The notes under the pieces are model-generated. The model did no database searches. It was not told the DNA's origin and saw only the letters and a program-made list of their open reading frames with translations. A DNA stretch of 64,000 bases from Spisula solida (taxonomy: Eukaryota > Mollusca > Bivalvia > Venerida > Mactridae): the NCBI GenBank assembly GCA_947247005.1, contig OX365955.1:15977322-16041321 (forward strand), written 5' to 3'. Numbering within the stretch: the first letter of the stretch is position 1; every line of letters starts with the position of its first letter. This document shows, piece by piece, positions 36,031 to 48,010 of the stretch. The translations under genes were made by a program, and so were the position numbers.

Positions 36031-39000
36031 ACATTAAAATAAGTTGGTTTTAGAAAATGACCCCTTTTCAGGTTCAGTATCAAGTACTAGAATTCAGTTT
36101 TTTATTAGAAAAGTTAGGTTTTGAATGTTTTCAACATACTAAGTAGAATATCGTTATTTATAAGGAATTTTTTATCTTTTAGTATTTGGTGAACATACCC
36201 GTATGAGAATCAATGTGAAAATAAGTAATATACAATGCACAAGGTACATAAATATTGAGGGACGGACACACTGTCTCGTAAAAATCCTAGAAGTTTTACA
36301 TGGGGTATTTTAAAGATGTTTTGCAGTATTGCAATGACATAAATACTTCATTATCCAAGCTTCCATTGAATTCACCATTTCATTTTTATGAATTTTTAAC
36401 TTGACCAATATACATGTACATATTAATTATGACCAATAGTTTATTTCATATAAATTATTTCCATTACAAGATACTGACCATTTACATTTGCGTTTCTTTT
36501 CAAACAATGTAACTTTTTGTACAATGTAATTCTTGCATGGTTTCCAAGTTGGTATGTTTTATGATAAAATTGTTTAGAAAAATATGTGAATTGCAATGTA
36601 TTAAATTTTCAACATTGTGCCATTTTAAATTGTGTTTACAGTGATGGTACACTGCTTATTCTGTATAATCATGCATACAGTATGACAGGGCTCTCCAAAC
36701 CCTACTCACTGTAGTAGAATAGGAAATTTGTTCATGAAAAATCATCATTATAATTTCTCATGTGTATACCATATGTTGTTCAGAAGTATTAGTGTCATAT
36801 TGGTTTTAGGGGCCAGTTTACATTAGTTGTTTTACATTTTAATCATTATTTGTGATAGATTGGCTTTTAACATAATTTCTGTTTCAAAATGCTGAGTCAG
36901 CTATACAGTAACCGAGTCACATGTTCTTCTTATTTAACTAGTATATTAGTTTATACTTGTATATAAGGAATTTATAAATATATTTAAAGATGATCAGTAT
37001 TTTATCCCTCAGTGTAGAAAGGAAATCCACTATTTTTGTCTTTCTGTAGTCATGTACGATTGGTTTCTTTAAATAGCTTATGTTTTTGAAAAATATAGAT
37101 TTTTTAAGATACAGCTAACTCTCGTTATCGAGAACTCTGTTATATTGAATTTTCTGTTATGTCGAAGTTTTTTTTCCCTTCTTTGTCTACCGGTATATGA
37201 AATCAGCCCACCTCTCTCGAAGATGTCTCGACAGTTTCGGCTCCCGCCCACAGAATTTCTTTTGTCAAACCAGTTTTAATTGTACTGATTTTTGTATAGC
37301 TCTATTTTATAGCTAGTATTATCTGAACATATCTACTTGTTCCTAAACCTTTAGGAATGCATATATTACAAGCTTCATGTGTGTAATATATAAATTGCAT
37401 GAGAAAGTGCTTTGCTGGTTGGTTAGATTAGTGTTTATTGTACACCTTCGACATATCTGTAACAGCTACGCTTATGTACACTGAAGTTACAATTTTGACA
37501 AGAAATCAACTGTTAAATTAGTGCTAATAGGTGCTAGACCAGTTTAATTTGCTCGGACTGTAACATTTTGTTTCCTATATTTGTATTTATTCTAATAATT
37601 TACCGGTAAATACACAATGTATTAGTTTATTTCATTTAATGTTTGTTTATTTATGTAACATCTACAACTTACTTATTAATATTGACATGTAATTGTACAG
37701 CAAAACATTAAATTGCCGACTTACAGAGCTAGAATATTGGGCCATATGTATGACAGAATCGCTGGCAGTGCCAGACAATTGTATACCCCACATTTGACCT
37801 TCAGAATTCTGACTGAAGGGTCAATTTCTCTTCAAGGTATTTTGACTATAAAATGGTCCTGTACTTTTGTCAAAAGGACTGTTTAGATTGAACTCAAAAG
37901 GAGACCCCTGAATCTTGTAGTTTAAAATTTAAATTAATGTTGTTTCTTCACTGGATGAACTTTTGTTTCAATGCGAAGTTTTGCTGTTTGTGTATATTTA
38001 CTGTGTATACCTGCTTATGAGGCAACCAAGATAAGACACACCTGGACATTGGACCGACAAATTAGGTTCTATACAGAGACCATCCTGTAAAAGATTGTTA
38101 CAAATCGGACAGGGAAGGCAGCACTCAACAGAAACAGCAGAGCACAAGAGAGAGCAGTATAGTGAGGTCTCGACAACAGTTTGTTCCCAAGCAAAATATC
38201 GTAGTAGCGAGTATGTTGGTATACTGAATTGATACAAAGAACGTTTAAAACATTTTTCCCCAATTAATTGATGTCAGTATATGACAAATTTCTAGCTCGG
38301 TATGAAAAATACCGAGTTAAATTTTTAAGTAAGGCATTCATTATTGTTGATGGTTTTGGAGCTTAAAATCAGATCTAGCAGCTTTTCCTAGTAATTGATG
38401 TTATAACGTGAAACTAGCCAGGTGGTCTTGTAAACAGGTATATACAGTAAAGATAAAGATGTGATGTGTTCATTGTTTGTATTGGTATCTTCTTGCCAAG
38501 ATAGTTGTTTTATTGACAATTGTATTATATATAAAATTAAAGTTATTTTTACATAAATTTATTTTTGCTTATTTTTATGTTCCATTTCACCTAGATCTGT
38601 TAATTGAAGCACTTATGGAAACTTATGTCTAGATTCTTTATTAAGGGGTCTTCAATATTAACAATTAGTCGGCTTATAAATTCCTACAAACTATATCTGT
38701 TCCCTATATGTTGTTGGAAAAAACGTTATAAGGAATTTAAATGTGTGCGCAAGTTTAAGACTTTCGTAAGTGCTTTGATAAAACATGTGTGAACACATAC
38801 TCAGTGTTGCTCATGTGAATGTTCAGTGTCGTCTAAGTGACTTGTGTACATCCATGATGATTATAAAATTAACATCATCTGAGATCTAAAGTCTTGTAGC
38901 ATTCCTAGTTAGCCCAGAGGATAGAGTACTTTCTTGTCGCCCGACGGATCCTGAGTCAAAGATTGCGTTAGGCAGGTTAAGTTAACGTTGGTATGGTCAT

Positions 39001-39470
39001 CTCCTCCACATGTGGAATTACTGACAGTTGCTTGCAGATGAGAAAGTTAGTACTGATTGATTACTGATTCCAGGAAAGCTGGTATTGTTAACCAGTATAT
39101 GACTGAAATACTATCGACAATTGGCGCAACAAAAATATGACTCAAGTCTTGCATCCTCCCAACTTAAAACCAGGACTTGTAATCACAAAACATCTCAGAT
39201 ATTTTTGTCTAAGACAAATGAAATTTTTAAGTTTGTTGAATAATTGAAAGTCTTACTTTTGTCTTAGATGGATTTTGTATGTATTTCAATATGAAAACAG
39301 TAATAATTGTATAAGATAAAAATTGAGGTTATTTTGTTCCAAGTGAAATATGTTTCTTCGAAGAAAATTTCTTTAGAAAATATCTGAGAAGTTCTGTGAA
39401 TACATGCACAGATCAATAATTTAAAACAGTAAATCTTGGAAAAACATGCAAAAATGACAAATGGTGTTTC
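36031..39470. other. Intergenic between convergent choline kinase and TADA3
   Basis: AT-rich, no exon supported. Bases 37105-37240 resemble a pogo/Tigger-type end (ctctcgttatcgagaactctg). Bases 38085-38180 (inverted) share the gggaaggcagcactca word with 20690 and 59040. Bases 38900-39130 look like a degenerate tRNA-derived SINE (tagcccagaggatagagta head). Confidence 0.4.
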
Positions 39471-39472
39471 AA

Positions 39473-39478
39473 ATTTAT
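39473..39478 (-). terminator. Candidate polyadenylation signal for TADA3
   Basis: An AATAAA on the minus strand about 1.2 kb past the TADA3 stop. A second AATAAA lies a few dozen bases upstream of it on that strand (plus-strand tttatt near 39513). Which is used cannot be told from sequence. Confidence 0.3.
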
Positions 39479-40289
39479 TCATAATTACAATTTCAAAGAC
39501 ATTATTTTACAATTTATTTTAAAACTGAACACAAAGTGTACACATAAAAACGTAATTATAAATCAAATCAATACACATTAAAATGTGATTAAATACACAA
39601 TAACACCAAAATGGTATCAACAATTTGCATTGAATTCAAAACTAAATTCATGGTAAAAAGAGTACTCTTGAGACCTCGACCCAATCTTGTGAAACCTTTA
39701 AACCCGAACCTCGGCTCAAATACTGTCACTTACCATCAGAGATTAATTCAATATGAGTAAAAATGTTCTCAAAATTGGTATCACAAATTGAAATTATTGT
39801 CATAAGAGTTTACTACAACAAAATCATAACAGCTCTGCATTAAGACTTACATCAAATTCATACTATGGTTAGATTCAATTTGAGCAGGGATTTTTATTCA
39901 AATGATGCTATATAGGAAATTAGGGCATGTTGTACAGAAGCTCTTTGAACTCAAGATAGTAATCAGTTACCAGGGCCTAATATCAATCTGGCTGTACAAA
40001 ATTGTCAAATATTTACATCAACAACTTAAGATGAAGACCATATAATATGAACCTCTTCAAAAGGAAGTATTAAACAATCATTAGCTGAAAGTCCAATATC
40101 CATCTAACAGTCAGTCCAGAGTCCACCAAAGGGTGTAAAGTCAACAAAGACACACATCATTGCTTTCCTAATTCATACAAACTGACACTTAGCTGAACCT
40201 CTTGAAACAGGATGTGACCCATCGATACTCTGGATACAATAAGTGTGTCAATTAAGTAAAGAGTTCATCTTTATCTATAACTATTGTAG

Positions 40290-40735
40290 TTTAGATCAGT
40301 TTAACCAAAGCAACCACCAGTAACCTGGACTAAAAAATGTCTGCTTAAACATACCTGTTCATCAAAGGTTAACATCTTTGTAACTAGTGTCGTTAAGATG
40401 AGATGAGCCAAAGCATCACAGGTTAACATCTTTGTTTGTAACTAGTGTTGTTTAGACAATGTTAACCAAAGCAACCAACAGTAACCTAGACCAAACATCC
40501 AGTGTGTATATTCATCACAGGTTAACATCTTTGTTTGTAACTAGTGTTGTTTAGATCAGTTTAACCAAAGCAACCATCAGTAACCTAGACCAAACATCCA
40601 GTGTGTATATTCATCACAGGTTAACATCTTTGTTTGTAACTAGTGTTGTTTAGATCAGTTTAACCAAAGCAACCATCAGTACCTAGACCAAACATTCAGT
40701 GTGTATATTCATCACAGGTTAACATCAATACTTTT
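40290..40735. repeat. 99-bp minisatellite spanning the TADA3 stop codon and 3'UTR
   Basis: The word atcacaggttaacatc recurs at spacings of 54, 99, 99 and 98 bp (ggtt at 40367, 40421, 40520, 40619 and 40717). Between copies, gtgttgtttagatcagttta, accaaagcaacc and gaccaaacatccagtgtgta are also repeated. The last copy, read on the minus strand, is the end of the TADA3 reading frame (GATGTTAACCTGTGA, residues DVNL then stop). The array therefore grew from, or into, the C-terminal codons. Confidence 0.9.
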
Positions 40736-43700
40736 AACAATCACTTCTCTATCTTTCAATGCTTTGATAACAGCATCTCTTTCTTTCTTTGTTGGAGTTT
40801 TCTTTTTCTGTTTGGCCAACTGAATTTTTCTGTAACTTTCCATTACCTGAAATGTGTAAAAAATACAATGTTTAAATTGTTTAAACTCCATAATAAGACA
40901 GTTACACTACACCATATTACATCACCGTATTGTGTCAACGTATGCTGTACCTACGAGAATTTTGGTAAGCACACTGATGTACATGTACGTAGAATAGGTA
41001 AGGGATAAGTTTAAAAATACCCTAAAGTACTCCAGCATAAACTCAGACATATCTAACATAACTATATACAGATGCATTTCGCTGCATTCACAGGATTTCC
41101 ATTACACAAACTTAGGTGGTTTAATGGAGTAATTTCTTTTTGTAGACCGGGGTAGTTTTGTTTTAAGTTCAAATGGTCGACAACATTTCAGTCATATGGA
41201 GACTACAAACTCATGTTATCCTGACACCGGACCAACCAGCAGTTATCTGGAACTAATTATACTGCTGAGCCTGAATAAAGGGAGATATAACAGTACCATC
41301 AATGGCTCGAGTATGTCACAGCCTGGAATCAAACCCACAACTTTACCTTCCCGAAGCAAACACTCTTACAACTCTCTGCCATTGCATTAGGTATTATAGA
41401 GTAAAGGATTAATCACATGGATACAGATTTATACATGCTGTAATGATTAAAAGATTTTTATTTATTAAAAAAATACTATAATTATGCACTTGACGTAGAA
41501 TAATGTTTGATACCTCTGAATCTGATACTGCTAGTTTTTTCTGCAGTTCTTGCTTTGCCATTTCATCTTTTGCAAGCTTATATAGTTTCTTGGTAGCAAT
41601 GATGTTATGTTGACATACAGCTTTAAGTTCTGCCTGTTTTACTCTCAATTCACGAAGAATTTCATCATTTTCATCATCTTCTTCTGACTCATCAAAATCA
41701 AGAATTCCTGAAAAATCAAACATCACTCATCAAAATCTAGAATTCCTGAAAAATCAAACATCACTCATCAAAATCTAGAATTCCTGAAAAATCAAACATC
41801 ACTCATCAAAATCTAGAATTCCTGAAAAATCAAACATCACTCATCAAAATCTAGAATTCCTGAAAAATCAAACATCACTCATCAAAATCTAGAATTTCAG
41901 AATTCACCGTTATTTGTGTGCAATTGGTAAAGTTGGTCTCAGCACGTGTAGCAACATGCACAACTAGGCAAGTACTAATGTGTCTTGCTCATTAAATCCA
42001 ACAAATAGTTTTAGAGAAATAGTGTGGAAAAATCTGTTAATTCACAGATGACTGATTGATTCCAATAAAGCCCTGATTTACTTCATATGTGAGAGTATTT
42101 TAAGTTTAGATAGCAACTAAGTATTAGTGAAATCAACCTCAGGGGTGTTCAGGTGTGTGGTAGGACCCATACAACCTTAAAACTGCAGAACCTACCCTGG
42201 TCCTCTAGCTCCTTTTTTATCCTTTTCTCCAAATGTACTGGATTACCCAGATTTAACTGTTTGGCCAGTTCCTTCGGTGAAATGGCAGCTGATTCATTGA
42301 AAGAGTCTGGAAAATAGAAAACAAACATGCATGTATTAAGCACCAAGAATTTAGAACTAGAATGGTTATTGACACAAAAACATACAAGGGTCGTTACTAC
42401 AGAAAAATTATCTTACCTAAATTCTATCCATGCTCTATCAATTGAGGTAGCAGGGATCGCTATTGAGTTAAATGTGATTCATACTTATTACGAAAATAAT
42501 TTCAAGGTGGTATCATAATAGAATTGTTCTTGTTCAAGGTATGCACACCAATGCAGAACAGGCAGATGCAAGGACTTTCTAGCATTAATACCAGTAGACA
42601 GACTGATATAATGCAGAATATGTATATATCCTCCAGCTCAGTGAACGTTGATCAGAACATAATGGGGAACAAGTTCGCATAACCATGCTAGGTAATAATG
42701 TGTCCTGTAATCAAACCAGTGGTACCACAGAGATAGTGCACATACATTTTGTCTATAGTTGGGTGGGCCGCAAAACATGACTCGAATACATCGCTTGTAT
42801 GCTACAGACCAAAAATACTTCTCAAATACTGCCCCTATATGCTACAGACAGGAAACATGACTCGAATACACCCCTTATATACTAAGTGTTTTGGTGTATG
42901 ATAGTTTATATAATATTTACCATTTTCAGGATAATCCTCGTCCATTTCTTCATCCATTGGTGTCATTATATTCTCTTCTATCAGCGCTGACACTAGTCTC
43001 TGTGTGAGTACACCAAATGGTGACTCATCAAGTATACTGTAATACATATAACATAATTATACAGAAAAACATCACATAAACAACAAATCAACAAGACCAC
43101 CTCATTGTTATAGATTTGCTTAATATTACAAGAGGGCCCAAAGGGCCCTAGGTCGCTCACCTGTTATAGCAGTACATGCAAGACCTGTGATTTGACCTAG
43201 TGACCTAGTTCTTGGCCCCATATGACGCAATATCTCACTTAACCTAAATTTTGTTGTGATGAGCATTGTGACCAAGTTTCATAAAGATTAGGTCAAAATT
43301 GTGACCTCTAGTGACAACACAAGGTTTTTCTATGATTTGACCTTGTGACCTAGTTTTTGACCCCGTATGACCCAATATCGAACTTGACCTAGATTTGGTT
43401 GTGATGATCATTGTGACCAAGTTTCATAAAGATTAGGTCAAAATTGTGACCTCTAGTGACTACACAAGGTTTTTCTATGATTTGACCTTGTGACCTAGTT
43501 TTTGACCCCGGATGACCCAATATCGAACTTGACCTAGATTTTGTTGTGATGATCATTGTGACCAAGTTTTATAAAGATTAGGTCAAAATTGTGACCTCTA
43601 GTGACTACACAAGGTTATTCTATGATTTGACCTTGTGACCTAGTTTTTGACCCCGAATGACCCAATATCGAACTTGACCTAGATTTTGTTGAGATGATCA

Positions 43701-46700
43701 TTGTGACCAAGTTTCATAAAGATTAAGTCAAAATTGTGACCTCTAGTGTCTACACAAGCAAATTGTTGACGGACGGACGACGGACGAAGAGTGATCACAA
43801 AAGCTCACTCTGTCACTTTGTGACAGGTGAGCTAAAAACCAATTTGATATAAAAACCAATTTGTAAGGGTCTGGAGTCCTGAAATTATCGCAAAGAATGT
43901 GGATATTGCATATAATAATAACACATGCATGTCAGTACTAAGACCCACTGAGAAAAATAGCTGGATCTGAGAAGGGATAATACTCCACATAGCCAAAACT
44001 ATTGAGACAAGTGTGTCTTTATAATGTATAAGACATTTTCAGTTTAATTTATAAACCACAAACCTTTGAGCAAACCAGCTTACTCACATAATTCTACATT
44101 CTGTGTGGGATTGAAACCTGCAGTACCAGTGGTGAGGGGCAAGTAATTTAAAGCTCACACATTAGAGTAGATCTGGTAAAAGCATTTAAGAATAGATATA
44201 CATTACATATACATGATATATACACCCCAAAACATGTATACCGAATATAAATACATTCTGATAAATAAATATACCCCATATACCCCACAATATGTATAGT
44301 GGATATATTTCTGTATACGACTCAGGTACACTAATATGCAGATTAATACAGTAGATACAAAAGCAGAATGGAATCTTGAGCATGTTTACTGGGTCTACTT
44401 TGATGTTATCCCATTTAAAGTCGGCTACACCTATACCACTTGATACCATTATCAATAACATTTCAATGACGGACAAAGGATACAAATTCATTAAATGTAT
44501 CTAACCTTGATTCTGCAGACTTTAACAATGCAGAGGCACCATTTGTATCAGCAACTCCATTCCTCTTCTCCCCTATTTTAGCACCTACAATAGAACAGTG
44601 ACATTTCAAATCAAACAAAAAATCATTCCAAATATCTCAGACAATAAGTTTTTGGGGTTTTAGAAATATAAAGATTATTGACACAAAAAGTTAAAATGTA
44701 TGTCCCCCACTACAGGTCAAAACTCTGGCAAAATTCAACAGACCTAAAATTTCCTGAAAATATGCACAACTGGGCTTGGTACCAAATATTCATGTGAAGT
44801 TTCATTGAACTCTGAACTGTTTTCAGAGGTTAAGGAGAACAAGCGCAGACAAACTTTGTGCCATCCATCCACCACCAGCACAAAATCTGTATGTCTCCCC
44901 CACATAAAGTAGGCGACATAAATATACTTTAATTAACAGAAGTGTTTCAAATCCCTGGATTATGTAGAAGTACTGGTCAGTTACTAAAGAAGCAGTCACT
45001 TGATGGATTCAACATAAATAATGTAAGTAATTTTATGGTAATTTATTGTGATCCCTTATCTACGTTATTTATCAACAAGATTCCATACTTTGCTTTTGTT
45101 CCTCCAGTAGGTCCTCTTCAGCCCATTTCTCCGTGTAGTGCATCCCCATGGACGGAACTTTCAGGTACTCGGCATCGTCTTCGTGAGATCGTAGTAATTC
45201 TTCAAGAAATTTCATGTCATCATTGGTGATATCAGCACAGTAAGGTTCCACTGAGGTCCAGAATTTGTTCACTGCATTGTTTTTAGGGAGTTTAGGGAGA
45301 TCAATGGGGTTAGGATCAATCAGGATGTCCTGTTCAGGTAGCTTCATCTATCAAAGTAAAAAAACCTTTCTTATTGACCTGTTTAGGTAACTTTACCTAT
45401 CAAAGTAAAAAAACTTGAGTAATTGAAAGATCTCAACTATGAAATTATATCCCACAGATTATTAATTTTCTTTTAAGTTTGCCTTTGAAATTCACAAATA
45501 TAGGACATTACAAAATTGCCTTTTTCACTAACTTGTTGGGTTGGAAACACTTAAAATTTTCCAGTGCTCTTGAACCAGGGACCTCTCGATTGGTAGTTGA
45601 GAACGCTATTCACTTGACCACCTAGCCACCTATCACCGTGGCCTGTGGGATATATGGTTAAAGAACAAGAAATAACTGACCTGTGTTAGTTTAGTCTTCA
45701 GTTTGGAGGCTGGAGGAAAGCTTGAAGCTTTACCAGATGTGTCTTTAAACTTCTTACTAGGCTTATCATCAGCAGCTTTTCCTCTTTTACTGGGAGTTTC
45801 TGGTTGCTGAAAATATTACAACATACAATAATCAACATTGAATGAATATCATACATAGAAGCAATAACCATCAAGCAGGCTTCGATTAATCTACTCGTCC
45901 GCTTGTCCTGCAAAATCTTTCCTTCTAAGTTCTTTATTTTTAATATAGCAGGACGAGTAAAAGTTTGGTGTTATCTCACAGGACGAGTGCTTTAAAATAT
46001 TTGTCGAGGCCTGCATGAAGAATAACATTCAACTGCCAACACAATGATGGGATGGGGGTATGTACTGTTTGCTGAATAGTTGTGTGTAAAGTAGACTTTA
46101 AATTAACTTTTTGTAAGTAGTTAGTACCAAGGCCAAGATTTGTGCAGGTAATATAAAAGCCCTAAAAACTCTTCATATGCAGAATTTTATGGATTTGTAT
46201 GGGTATGATCCCTGTCAGACTTGACCTCTGTTAAATAACAACAAGGCACTTACAACTTTTCCACCTTTGACTTTTCCAGCTGGTTTGATTTCACCCGACT
46301 TTTCTTGCCAATTTGTAAGTATTTGCATTTCATTCTCCAATACTTTAAGTCTTTTACCAGCATTGGCAAGCAGTGTCTCTAGATCGCCTTGTACCACATC
46401 AAGTTCCTCTAGACCGATAGTCTCCCCTTCACCACGGGATAGGACTGAAATATGTATACAACAATATGATATTCATAGACAGGAGTTGCACTTTAGGATG
46501 AATCTTCAGGGTTATTTTGATAATAGTACTTGATATTACAAAAATACTGCTAAATGCCTCAATAATTTACAGAAAAGATTAAATTACCCTTCAACTATAT
46601 GGTAATTACTAGGTTACACCATTATAAATGCAAAAAATAAATTGTACAGATAATTTAAAAAAACTCGCAAATACTGACAATGACAGCATTTGTAAAACGC

Positions 46701-47047
46701 AATATTACGTAGCCACCCAAAAATGAATCAAAAGAATAATTTGTCTAAAGCATTTGTAATAACAAATGATCTAAACATATTTATCGAAAGGTTTTTCTGC
46801 ATTTGTTTTCATCTATTACTAAGAATATAAACTACTAGTTATAACTATAAAGTCTACAAAATCACAATTTTATTATTGGTAAAAATATAGACACATCCAC
46901 TTTCAAGCCCTAAGATAAATCATTGATTCAAGGTGATCACTTACTTGTTGTATATCGTGGACATTGTTTCACATGATCTACAGGTTCCAAGTCAGGAAAC
47001 ATTAATGGACACTCATTATCCTGAGCACCTTTTCCCTTTCCTTTCAT
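40712..47047 (-). CDS. TADA3: Transcriptional adapter 3 (ADA3), complete, nine coding exons
   Basis: Nuclear adaptor that bridges ADA2 and the GCN5/PCAF acetyltransferase in SAGA/ATAC-type complexes. Exons in order: 47047-46945, 46444-46254, 45806-45681, 45347-45089, 44584-44506, 43036-42921, 42306-42196, 41707-41514, 40846-40712. All are GT-AG with consistent phases, giving 437 residues (human ADA3 is ~432). Recognisable segments are CPLMFPDLEPVDHVKQCPRY (13-32), GLEELDVVQGDLETLL, LTNWQEKSGE, PKNNAVNKFWTSVEPYCADI, KWAEEDLLEEQK, SPFGVLTQRLVSALIEENI, LEKRIKKELEDQG, ELRVKQAELKAV, and the basic C-terminus KKKTPTKKERDAVIKALKDR. An AG just upstream of the ATG (tttcacag near 47095) suggests a noncoding first exon. 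Oddities: five tandem copies of the exon 8 acceptor, and a stop codon lying inside a minisatellite. Confidence 0.95.
41200..41390 (-). mobile_element. tRNA-derived SINE in TADA3 intron 8
   Basis: The minus strand has a B-box-like gtgggtttgattcc after a tRNA-like head (agagagttgtaagagtgttt). Its other end carries aaccagcagttatctggaact, the same word as at 12310 and (inverted) 27829. Confidence 0.55.
41701..41900 (-). repeat. 38-bp tandem array of TADA3 exon 8 splice acceptors (five copies)
   Basis: Perfect 38-bp units start at 41701, 41739, 41777, 41815 and 41853, plus a partial at 41891. On the minus strand each reads tttgatttttcag followed by GAATTCT. The proximal copy joins the true exon 8 (from 41707). 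In the four upstream copies the sequence after the AG mimics exon 8 for seven codons (GILDFDE) and then hits TGA. Any decoy use therefore truncates the protein. Confidence 0.93.
43130..43838. mobile_element. Repeat element with GCTCACCTGT TIRs and 145-bp internal repeats, copy 1
   Basis: Begins agagggcccaaagggccc then ggtcgctcacctgt. Ends acaggtgagctaaaa after gacggacggacgacggacga. The interior is about four tandem units of 145 bp (aaggttttt at 43321, 43466 and 43611), each with several TGACCT half-sites. Lies in TADA3 intron 5; a diverged second copy is at 48011-49544. Confidence 0.85.
44697..44920. mobile_element. ~220-bp dispersed TIR repeat, copy A
   Basis: Starts tgtatgtcccccac and ends gtaggcgacata. 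Shares tggtaccaa, ttcatgtgaa and ttttgtgctgg-type words, inverted, with 60094-60300. Lies in TADA3 intron 4. Confidence 0.6.
45550..45645 (-). mobile_element. tRNA-derived SINE head
   Basis: The minus strand has an A-box-like ggtggctaggtggtcaagtg and, ~40 bp on, ccctggttcaag as B box. A related head occurs on the minus strand at 56265-56335 (gatggtcaagtgggtaacgc, then ccctggttcaaaac). Confidence 0.5.
45875..46014. mobile_element. 140-bp MITE (GCAGGCTTCGA / TCGAGGCCTGC)
   Basis: The ends are inverted copies, and cgtcctg/caggacg words repeat inside. The TIR resembles that of the larger element at 58123-58766. Lies in TADA3 intron 2. Confidence 0.6.
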
Positions 47048-47226
47048 GATGGTGTCACGTTAACTATGACCTTTTCAAACTTCAAGGCATATTACCTGTG
47101 AAATGCAACAACTACCAATCAGCAACTTAGTACCTGAAAAGAATGAAACATAAATTAAAGTCTCAATAAATAGTCATCGAAGCCAGAGTTACTGGCCATT
47201 CAAGCAAGGGGAAAACCAAATGGTCT

Positions 47227-47269
47227 CCGTAAGAATAGTGAAACAGCCCCGGAGTGGCTATTCTTACGG
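47227..47269. promoter_or_regulatory. Perfect 12-bp inverted repeat upstream of TADA3
   Basis: CCGTAAGAATAG (47227-47238) and CTATTCTTACGG (47258-47269) are separated by a 19-base loop, about 180 bp upstream of the TADA3 start. A third copy of the word, within a 19-base match tgccgtaagaatagccact, lies at 50194-50212, upstream of the ArsS gene. Confidence 0.5.
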
Positions 47270-47297
47270 CAGTTTTAAATGCAGTTATTTAATGAAT

Positions 47298-47914
47298 ATA
47301 TGAGCCAGTCTCCAGGAATACCTGCTATTTTGACAAAAATATTGACTTTAAGATTTTCAATAGTACTACAGGATAATGTTAAATAAGCAAATTGAAAAAG
47401 AAATTATGTTAATACATTGAGTTTTAAGGAAGTTACAGCTGATTTTGTAGAGTCCCTATTCGGAGCTTTTTGTGTGACGTCGCAAACGTCATTCAAACGT
47501 TATTCCACGTAACTCAAATAAGTATTTCATTATTACACCTTTTGATCAATTCTTGACATAAACTGTTCAAAATAGTACCAAATTCTATAATTATGTTTCA
47601 CTTTTCAAAATATATATCTAAATCGAAATTGTTTGCATTCAGAGAAAGGCTACTTCTGTTTTAAACAACTAAATCCTCGTTTTTCTCAATCGGAGTACTT
47701 TTCTGAAATTGGTCACCATGGCAACGAAGTATGTGTTTTCGACATAATTCATAGGAAAATTTAAAGCTAAGGTATAGTACTATATGGGGCAATTACTCAA
47801 AATAGAATCAATAGATATGTATTTTTCCTTATTTTAGAGCTTTATCAAAATCTTGTTACATATAGTAATTACATAATGTCATTATAGCAGGTTTTCCTGG
47901 AGACTGGCTCATAT
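47298..47914. mobile_element. 617-bp TIR element in the TADA3/ArsS intergenic region
   Basis: The left end, atatgagccagtctccagga, and the right end, tcctggagactggctcatat, are perfect inverted copies, and the match continues into tacctgctat / atagcagg. No coding frame. It carries an RFX-type X-box and a TGACGTC half-CRE. Confidence 0.75.
47712..47725 (+). promoter_or_regulatory. RFX X-box-like motif
   Basis: GTCACCATGGCAAC fits the RFX consensus (GTNRCC, short spacer, RGYAAC) with both half-sites. It lies 665 bp upstream of the TADA3 start but inside a TIR element, so function is uncertain. Confidence 0.35.
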
Positions 47915-48010
47915 ATATATACCGGTATGACACATTTGAAGCGATTACCTTTTATATTCTAAATATATTTATTGACATTTTCTTCAAAATTAATGAACAC
48001 ATTGTATAAA

